In this document: piece by piece, positions 58,349 through 64,000 of the stretch | How the letters are laid out: every line of letters starts with the position of its first letter | Numbering within the stretch: the first letter of the stretch is position 1 | Source of the DNA: an uncultured Clostridia bacterium | GTDB lineage: Bacteria; Bacillota; Clostridia; Christensenellales; Borkfalkiaceae | Assembly: GCA_934271255.1 (NCBI GenBank) | Contig: CAKQQS010000002.1 | Coordinates: 124,001-188,000, forward strand | Length of the DNA: 64,000 nucleotides | Direction of reading: 5' to 3' | Notes under the pieces: generated by a model | What the model saw: the letters and a program-made list of their open reading frames with translations, nothing else | Told to the model about the DNA's origin: nothing | The model's database searches: none | Translations under genes and position numbers: made by a program

Positions 58349-60040
58349 TTATTCTGCGTTTATGCCTAAATATTCGTTTATATCGGTAACCCCTTCTTTT
58401 ATCAGTTTTTTACAAGATTCTTGCAGTTCAACCATACCGTTTTTAATCGCGATTTTTCTTATGTCTTCTGCGGACATATCTTCTTTAATCTTCGATTTTA
58501 ACTTATTATCGAGATAAAGTATTTCGTGAATAGCGATTCTACCTTTGTAGCCCGTATGATTGCAGAACTGACAGCCGCTCGGTTTGTATACGGAAATAGG
58601 TTCGTCGAGTCCTAAAAGTTTCATCTCCTTAGCGGTCGTCTTTGCTCTTTTTTTGCAAACCGGACACAACTTTTTAACTAGTCTTTGCGCGATAACGGCA
58701 ACCAAAGCGTCCGTTACCAAATAGTTGTCCACGCCCATATCGATTAAACGCGTCAATGCGCCCGATGCGTCGTTCGTATGCAACGTACTGAAAACCAAGT
58801 GTCCCGTAATAGCCGCTCTGATCGCTATTTCGGCAGTTTCTTCATCACGGATTTCCCCGATCATTATGATATCGGGGTCCTGACGCAAAATACTACGCAA
58901 AGCCGTTGCAAACGTAAGATTTGCTTTCGTATTGACGTGTACCTGATTTATTCCCATCAAAGTATACTCTACGGGATCTTCAACTGTTACGATATTTACC
59001 TGCGGGGTATTTTTTTCTTTTAAGAACGAATACAGCGTAGTCGACTTACCGCAACCCGTAGGACCCGTTAAAAGAACTATTCCGTGCGGGTGCATAAGTA
59101 TTTTGTCGATCGTGGCGTTTTCTTCGGGTGTAAAGCCTAAATCTTGCCTTGTAAATCTGAAAGCCGTTTTGTCGAGTATTCTTATAACGAACTTTTCGCC
59201 GTAAACGGTAGGAAGAGTAGATACACGGAAATCGTATTCCGTTCCGTTGATTACCAAGTTAATTCTTCCGTCTTGCGGCACCCTTCTTTCCGCTATATTC
59301 AGTCCCGACAATATTTTAAGTCTTGCGCAAATAGCGGCGTAGGATTCTATCGGAAAATCCGCCCTTTCCTGTAAATCGCCGTCGATACGGTATCTGACCT
59401 TAACGATTTTTTCAAACGGTTCGATATGAATATCGCTTGCCTTAAAGGGTATCGCTTCTTTTATGATAGAATCGACAAGTCTTACCGCAGGGGCGTTGAT
59501 AACGTCGTCAATCGATTCGATGGCGGTACTGCCGGACTCTTTTGCGTCTCTTAAAAGTTGCTTATCGCTTTCGGTTTGTAAAGTTTGCAAGGCGCTGGTA
59601 GTAGACCTTACGGCGGTAATCGAATCGAGCAAAACGTCGATTTGTGTCGGCGGAACTAAAATATATTCGATTTGTCCCGTATAGAAAATAGAAATCATCG
59701 ATATTGCATTAAAATCGAGCGGTTTTCCGACGGCAACGAACAACACACCGTTATCGTTTTCAAACAACGGTACAGCCTTGATTTTTTTCAAGAAATTAAG
59801 GTTAAACCTATCCGCCAACGTTTCGTCGATATCGAACATATCTATTTCCGCGCTTGCCATATTGTAAAACTCTGCCAAAGCGGGTAACGCCTGCGTTTCC
59901 GTCGCGTAGTTTTTAACCTGCATATATTTTTCCACCGTCATATTAAGACGGTCGCAGTCTTGCAACGCAGTCGAAAGTTGTTTCTTTTTTATTATTTTTT
60001 TATAAACGTAATATTGAAGTATCTCGTAATTTATGTTCAA
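58349..60040 (-). CDS. pilB: Type IV pilus/type II secretion assembly ATPase (PilB/GspE)
   Basis: 563 residues. N-terminal MshEN-like region, then Walker A LLTGPTGCGKSTT, the Asp box VTVEDPVEY, Walker B MIGEIRDEETAEIAIRA, the His box GHLVFSTLHTND and the four-Cys zinc motif CPVC...CQFC. Hexameric motor for pseudopilus or pilus growth. It starts with TTG at 60040 behind TAGGAG eight bases upstream. Last gene of the operon, followed by a terminator. Confidence 0.94.
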   Translation of the reverse strand: MNINYEILQYYVYKKIIKKKQLSTALQDCDRLNMTVEKYMQVKNYATETQALPALAEFYNMASAEIDMFDIDETLADRFNLNFLKKIKAVPLFENDNGVLFVAVGKPLDFNAISMISIFYTGQIEYILVPPTQIDVLLDSITAVRSTTSALQTLQTESDKQLLRDAKESGSTAIESIDDVINAPAVRLVDSIIKEAIPFKASDIHIEPFEKIVKVRYRIDGDLQERADFPIESYAAICARLKILSGLNIAERRVPQDGRINLVINGTEYDFRVSTLPTVYGEKFVIRILDKTAFRFTRQDLGFTPEENATIDKILMHPHGIVLLTGPTGCGKSTTLYSFLKEKNTPQVNIVTVEDPVEYTLMGINQVHVNTKANLTFATALRSILRQDPDIIMIGEIRDEETAEIAIRAAITGHLVFSTLHTNDASGALTRLIDMGVDNYLVTDALVAVIAQRLVKKLCPVCKKRAKTTAKEMKLLGLDEPISVYKPSGCQFCNHTGYKGRIAIHEILYLDNKLKSKIKEDMSAEDIRKIAIKNGMVELQESCKKLIKEGVTDINEYLGINAE

Positions 60041-60056
60041 AATAACATCTCCTAAG

Positions 60057-61313
60057 TTAAATTATGCGCAATAACTTTGCTATTATCTTTATCGACGATT
60101 TTGTGAAATCCGTTTGCATTATCGAAATCATCGGAGAATATACCGCTATAAACATCAAGGCGATAACGCCGCCGAGTAAACAAAGCATTGTCGGCTGAAT
60201 GATGCTGGTCGCTCTGAGCAATGCCGTTTCGACTTGTGTATCGAAAAACTTCATCGACCTTTTTAAAACGTCGTCGATACTGCCCGACTTTTCACCCGTC
60301 GACAGTAACTGAATCAACATTTGCGGAAACAGTTTTGATTTTTCCATTGCGAAAGTCAACGTCGTTCCCTGCCTTACGTCGTCGATTACTTCCGAAAACT
60401 TATGCACTGCGTATTTGTTGCCCAAAAGGTTTTGAACGACTTCAAGACTGTCGGCAAGGTTCATGCCGCTTGCAAGCAACAGCGCCATAGATTGCGTAAA
60501 CTTGCTTGCAACCAAGTTGATTTGAATATTTTTTACAAGCGGGAGTTTATAAGCGAGTTTTGCCATAAACATTTTGCCTTTTTTCGTTTTTAAAATCAAA
60601 ACCAACAAGGCGACGAAAATTACCAGCCCGTATAAAATATTCAAGCCGTTTTTTCTAAGCCCCCTGCTCATTGAGAAAACTACGGAGGTTATCGGGTTGG
60701 CATTTTCCATATTTAAAGTCTTCAATGTACTTTCAAACTTAGGAACGATAAACAAAAGCATCAAAGAGACTATACCTATCAGCATTACCGCCATTACTAT
60801 GGGATAAGTAAGCGCGCCTTTGATTTTTCTTCTGAGCGCGGACTCGTTTTCGTAATAATCCGCCAAACTAGTCAAAACTTCGTCGAGAGAACCCGAAACT
60901 TCGCCTACGTAAATCATACTTCTGAAAAACTCGGGGAAAACTTTTTTGTGCTTTTCCATTGCCTTACTTAAAAGCATGCCGACTTTTACGTCATCGTATA
61001 TCATAAACAAAACTTTTTTCAAGTAAGACGAATACGGCTGTTCGCGTAATTGCGCCAAACTTTCCAAAATCGATACGCCCGAATTAAGCATTATCGAAAA
61101 TTGACGGCAAAGCGTGGTTAATTCGGGTATAGTAACTTTGCCCGTAAGCGAAAAAAACGCGTTAGGCGAAATATCTTTCATTACCGAACATTTTATTAAA
61201 TATAAATTTTGACGTGCTAATTGCTGTCTTAAATCGTCTTCGTCCTCGGCTAAAAACGTCCCCGTAAACTTTTTATTAGAAACATCGACAGCCGTATATT
61301 TATATTTACGCAA
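60057..61313 (-). CDS. pilC: Type IV pilus/type II secretion inner-membrane platform protein (PilC/GspF)
   Basis: 418 residues with two GspF domains: LTTLCRQFSIMLNSGVSILESLAQL and ALRRKIKGALTYPIVMAVML in the first, FTQSMALLLASGMNLADSLEV and LPQMLIQLLSTGEKSGSIDDVL in the second, plus three transmembrane helices. Start codon TTG at 61313 with AAGGAG seven bases upstream; no in-frame ATG lies near. Partner of PilB, 16 bases upstream of it. Confidence 0.94.
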   Translation of the reverse strand: MRKYKYTAVDVSNKKFTGTFLAEDEDDLRQQLARQNLYLIKCSVMKDISPNAFFSLTGKVTIPELTTLCRQFSIMLNSGVSILESLAQLREQPYSSYLKKVLFMIYDDVKVGMLLSKAMEKHKKVFPEFFRSMIYVGEVSGSLDEVLTSLADYYENESALRRKIKGALTYPIVMAVMLIGIVSLMLLFIVPKFESTLKTLNMENANPITSVVFSMSRGLRKNGLNILYGLVIFVALLVLILKTKKGKMFMAKLAYKLPLVKNIQINLVASKFTQSMALLLASGMNLADSLEVVQNLLGNKYAVHKFSEVIDDVRQGTTLTFAMEKSKLFPQMLIQLLSTGEKSGSIDDVLKRSMKFFDTQVETALLRATSIIQPTMLCLLGGVIALMFIAVYSPMISIMQTDFTKSSIKIIAKLLRII

Positions 61314-61324
61314 TTGCTTTCTCC

Positions 61325-62116
61325 TTATAAAAACAAGTTAAGGTACGCGGTTACGGCAAGTTCGCCGACAAACGCCGCGATTATATATCCTACCGCCAAA
61401 AACGGACCGAACGGAAACTCCGTCCGTTTATCTTTTTTTAACTTAACGACCAAAATCGGTAAAATTATCGCCGCAGATATTCCGGCAATAAGTATTCCGA
61501 AAAACGACGCTTTTATTCCAAGCGCTAAACCTGACACGGCAGTAAACTTTACGTCGCCGAGCCCAAGTCCTTCTCTTTTAAAAACCAACCGGGCAAAACC
61601 GTATAAAAGTAAGAAAAATATTAAAGCAAAACCAAATCCTATCAAATGGGATTTCCACGAAACGTACTTATCGAACGGTGTTGCCAAAGCGCCGAAAACG
61701 AGTAGCGCGATATTGTACCTGTCGGGTATAAAGCCGTGTTCGTAATCGGTAAAAGCAACAACTATGCAAACGCTTGAAAACAACATGTTTAAAACTGCGT
61801 TTACGTATCCCGTACGCTTAGACAACAACGCAAACCCCACCCAGATTAAAGTATTGAGCGTTTCGACAATCACGTATCTCGGACTTATTTTCGACTTACA
61901 ATCCCTGCATTTTCCGCGTAAGAAAATATACGACAGAATAGGAATATTGTCATACCACCTGATTTTGTGGCCGCAAACGGTACAATGTGAAGCGTCTTTA
62001 ACCAAACTTTCTTCTCTCGGCACGCGATAAATCAGAACGTTTAAAAAGCTCCCCACGGACGCGCCTAAAAGAATAGACAAAGCGAAGAAAAACCAAAAGT
62101 AAAACGTATCAAGCAT
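61325..62116 (-). CDS. pilD: Prepilin peptidase / N-methyltransferase (A24 family)
   Basis: About 263 residues, eight transmembrane helices. N-terminal SVGSFLNVLIYRVPREES, the two CxxC pairs (CTVCGHK, CRDCKSK) of the zinc-bound methyltransferase loop, and the two aspartates of the protease (FTDYEHGFIPD and GLGLGDVKF). The ATG at 62116 has GGGTGA five bases upstream; a GTG at 62125 overlapping the previous gene is an alternative. It matures the prepilins encoded just upstream. Confidence 0.93.
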   Translation of the reverse strand: MLDTFYFWFFFALSILLGASVGSFLNVLIYRVPREESLVKDASHCTVCGHKIRWYDNIPILSYIFLRGKCRDCKSKISPRYVIVETLNTLIWVGFALLSKRTGYVNAVLNMLFSSVCIVVAFTDYEHGFIPDRYNIALLVFGALATPFDKYVSWKSHLIGFGFALIFFLLLYGFARLVFKREGLGLGDVKFTAVSGLALGIKASFFGILIAGISAAIILPILVVKLKKDKRTEFPFGPFLAVGYIIAAFVGELAVTAYLNLFL

Positions 62117-62117
62117 T

Positions 62118-62465
62118 TCATTCACCCGATTTATAATCCGCGTATTTTTTTCTTACGACGTTTCCGCTTGCGTCTAATTCCAGATAAAGTTTAACGTTAT
62201 TCGTTTCTTTGCTTTTAATTTTAAGTACGTTGTCGTTTACGACAAACTCGAAGTCCTCGCTTTCTTCAAAAACGTAAGTTTTATCGTGTATGAAATATTC
62301 GGCGTATTGATCCAAAAGCACACGCTCGTCCACGTTTTTTAAAAGTTCCGCGTTCCCTTTCGTATTAGCGATAACGAGCGTCAGCATAAACGTTATCATT
62401 GATACAATCAACAGCATAACGACTACGGAATAGTAAAGTATAAAACCTTTTTTGTTTTTTTTCAT
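62118..62465 (-). CDS. Atypical pilin-like minor component (GspK/PilX-like, no Glu at +5)
   Basis: 115 residues. A basic leader KKNKKG is followed by a hydrophobic helix FILYYSVVVMLLIVSM, so the prepilin cleavage pattern G/F is present, but the residue at +5 is Tyr rather than the usual Glu. This is a feature of tip pseudopilins of the GspK/PilX type. A short beta-rich C-terminal domain (VLKIKSKETNNVKLYLELD) follows. Located between two ordinary prepilins and the prepilin peptidase. Confidence 0.68.
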   Translation of the reverse strand: MKKNKKGFILYYSVVVMLLIVSMITFMLTLVIANTKGNAELLKNVDERVLLDQYAEYFIHDKTYVFEESEDFEFVVNDNVLKIKSKETNNVKLYLELDASGNVVRKKYADYKSGE

Positions 62466-62467
62466 AC

Positions 62468-62911
62468 TCAGCCCCCCATGTCGAACCGCGAAAGATAATA
62501 CGCGGGCAGTTCGTAAGCGATTTTACCCGTTTTCCCTATTACTTGCGCAAAAAAACCTTTTTGCGATAACGTTAAAATCAATTGATAAGGCGATTCTTCG
62601 TTATAAGCAATCAAGTTATAATCGTTGCCGTATGATAGCGTGTATCCGTCTGCGTTTTTCACGCCGTCGGTCGCTAAATCTACGCCTAAAACGATGTTTA
62701 CGTTTTGTTCGAAATTATCTTTACCGCCGAGTTTATAACATTCCAAATAATCGTTTGTAATCAAAACGAAATATTTTGTGTCGAAATTGCGTTTTTGAGT
62801 TTGACTTACCGTAAGTATAGCCGTTATCGACATAGAAAAAACGATTGCCATAAGCGCTAACGCAATAGACGTTTCAAGCAGGGTAAAACCTTTTTTGTTT
62901 TTCTTTTTCAT
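62468..62911 (-). CDS. Prepilin-type N-terminal cleavage/methylation protein
   Basis: 147 residues. Leader KKKNKKG then FTLLETSIALALMAIVFSM: a standard type III signal with Glu at +5. A globular C-terminal domain of about 110 residues (YDL-rich, no Cys pair) is probably a minor pilin or pseudopilin of GspI/J type. GGGGGTG lies ahead of the ATG, which overlaps the previous stop by one base. Confidence 0.85.
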   Translation of the reverse strand: MKKKNKKGFTLLETSIALALMAIVFSMSITAILTVSQTQKRNFDTKYFVLITNDYLECYKLGGKDNFEQNVNIVLGVDLATDGVKNADGYTLSYGNDYNLIAYNEESPYQLILTLSQKGFFAQVIGKTGKIAYELPAYYLSRFDMGG

Positions 62912-63498
62912 CAGGAATACACCCCCTTGCCAACGACGACTTTTTCGTTTGAAAAAGGCGTTAAAGTAAAGGATATAGGCGATTTGTTCGACATCGTCGT
63001 TCCGTCATCGCAATACATAATAACTCTGAGTACGGTATTTTTGCCGTTTATCGTATACAAATAAAACCGAACGTCTTTGATATTTTCAAGTTCGACGGGT
63101 ATAGCGTTGATCGTATCTTTCAAACAAACGTTAAGCGTTCCCGTCGTTTCGTCGAAAGAGAGCATCGTCCTTTTGTTTTGATCGTTTTTGTTCGTTGCTA
63201 TTACAGTTCTTCTGTCATATGCGTCTTCACCGATTTCGTGCGGTATTTCGTTTAGCGATAAACTATATTCGTCGGTTGTCGTATCATATGAAAAAAATCT
63301 GTCGTACCAAAGACAAACCCACGTTCTGGCGTTGTCGATATCGGCGGCGAATTGCGCGTCTTTCGTGTTCCTTGCCGTGCTTTTTGCCATCATCGAAACA
63401 AGCGTTAATATAGACGACAAAAGTATTAGGGTTACTGCTAACGTGATTGACATTTCCATTAGCGTAAAAGCCCTGTTTGTTCGTTTGCTTTTTTTCAT
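62911..63498 (-). CDS. Prepilin-type N-terminal cleavage/methylation protein
   Basis: About 195 residues from the ATG at 63498 (a TTG two codons earlier is also open). The leader ends KRTNRA before FTLMEMSITLAVTLILLSS, with Glu at +5; the residue at -1 is Ala instead of Gly. A GspJ-like length and C-terminal domain (DVRFYLYTINGKNTVLRV). Starts shortly after the partial gene at 63510 in the same operon. Confidence 0.82.
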   Translation of the reverse strand: MKKSKRTNRAFTLMEMSITLAVTLILLSSILTLVSMMAKSTARNTKDAQFAADIDNARTWVCLWYDRFFSYDTTTDEYSLSLNEIPHEIGEDAYDRRTVIATNKNDQNKRTMLSFDETTGTLNVCLKDTINAIPVELENIKDVRFYLYTINGKNTVLRVIMYCDDGTTMSNKSPISFTLTPFSNEKVVVGKGVYS

Positions 63499-63509
63499 TT
63501 TCAAATCAA

Positions 63510-64000
63510 TCAGAAATTGTTCGTTTTATTAAACGTCGACGTAAAAAGCGCGCCGTATAATTCAAGGTTGTCCGTAATATTGACGTTGCCGTCTTTCGTA
63601 GGGTTATAATATTTAAGCGTCAAACCGTTGTCTTCCTTGTTCGTTTCTTCGATAACGTAAGCGTATTTATCGGGAAGATTGACCAACGCGAATTCGGGGG
63701 CAACGTAATACTCCGTATGTTCCATTTGCATTTTAATTAAAAGCAAGCGTTTTAAGAACAATCTGAAATTTTCGACGACAAACCCTTCCGGCGTTTCGGG
63801 AATAGGTCTTAACATATATTTAGGTAATTTCTTAACTTTTTTAACGTATGTTTTTTGTTTTGGCGCCGAATCGGTTGCAGTTATTTCTGCGGGAATCACA
63901 GTTTGCGCTTCGCTGTTTTCAAGCGTTTGAGCATCGTGATTCAGCGATTCGTTGACTTTTATAGCCTGCTCGTCGATAAGGTCTTCGTCATCGTCTTCGA
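63510..64000 (-). CDS. Partial protein of the pilus locus, acidic linker plus C-terminal domain (5' end outside window)
   Basis: The minus-strand frame is open to the window edge, about 162 codons. From the edge inward it has an acidic low-complexity stretch (EDDDEDLIDEQ), a polar linker, a basic KTYVKKVKKLPKYML segment and a C-terminal domain of about 100 residues with PETPEGFVVENFRLFLKRL. I recognise no family. Because the frame is open past it, the GTG at 63899 is not the start. It is 11 bases upstream of the prepilin genes and probably co-transcribed. Confidence 0.6.
   Translation of the reverse strand, partial: EDDDEDLIDEQAIKVNESLNHDAQTLENSEAQTVIPAEITATDSAPKQKTYVKKVKKLPKYMLRPIPETPEGFVVENFRLFLKRLLLIKMQMEHTEYYVAPEFALVNLPDKYAYVIEETNKEDNGLTLKYYNPTKDGNVNITDNLELYGALFTSTFNKTNNF

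Overview
The window is an AT-rich, gene-dense chromosomal segment from a low-GC, anaerobic, endospore-forming Firmicute of the Clostridia type. The evidence is an eight-gene spoIIIA operon, a spoIIGA-sigE-sigG cluster, a PRC-barrel YlmC/YmxH-type gene, a biotin-dependent oxaloacetate decarboxylase operon, GTP-type PEP carboxykinase, HrcA/CIRCE control of htpG, and the short ProS with a C-terminal zinc domain. I see no insertion sequence, prophage, CRISPR array or integrase, so the window reads as core genome. Many promoters fit a vegetative sigma-A pattern closely (TTGNNN, 17 bases, TANNNT), which makes several start sites and operon borders unusually clear.

Layout. 1-6.7 kb (minus): isoprenoid and folate genes (ispA partial, folD), nusB, an Asp23 protein, then spoIIIAA-AH behind a sigma-E-like promoter. 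6.7-10.4 kb: a heterodimeric ABC exporter. 10.4-14.9 kb: YlmC, a left-handed beta-helix protein, tRNA-Thr(GGT), a mismatch glycosylase, a GT4 glycosyltransferase convergent with a phosphopantetheinyl transferase, and trmL. 14.9-19.2 kb: an amino-sugar operon (ROK-like kinase, nagB, nagA, trmL) divergent from an AraC regulator. 19.3-26 kb: a second ABC exporter, a YitT protein, an M18 aminopeptidase, and a hydrolase/SDR pair of unknown function. 26-31.6 kb: pckA divergent from oadA-oadG-BCCP-oadB, a node for oxaloacetate and PEP. 31.6-36.9 kb: sigG, sigE, spoIIGA, hemW, lepA. 37-42.9 kb: tRNA-Thr(CGT), a small kinase, htpG, an EamA transporter, GDPD and a DUF4097-like protein. 43-49 kb: HEAT-like and TPR proteins, hslO, a cation/proton antiporter and a membrane protein. 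49.2-52.3 kb: asd-dapA-dapB for lysine/diaminopimelate (peptidoglycan and dipicolinate precursors) and sepF. 52.4-58.2 kb: proS with two membrane proteins, and transketolase. 58.3-64 kb: a type IV pilus/type II secretion-like assembly operon, cut by the window edge.

I found no clearly unprecedented multi-gene system. The points most worth a second look are: (a) leaderless gene starts, where -10 hexamers of at least four unlinked genes end exactly 6 bases before the ATG and no Shine-Dalgarno is present; (b) a 73-residue SpoIIIAF lacking its usual C-terminal domain; (c) a spoIIIAE signal peptide that can only be translated from a non-canonical codon overlapping the spoIIIAD stop; (d) a perfect-palindrome terminator holding both stop codons of two convergent genes, so that both proteins end in nearly the same peptide; (e) a 31-codon leaderless ORF ahead of sepF; and (f) a long, possibly structured leader with an operator ahead of the oxaloacetate decarboxylase operon.
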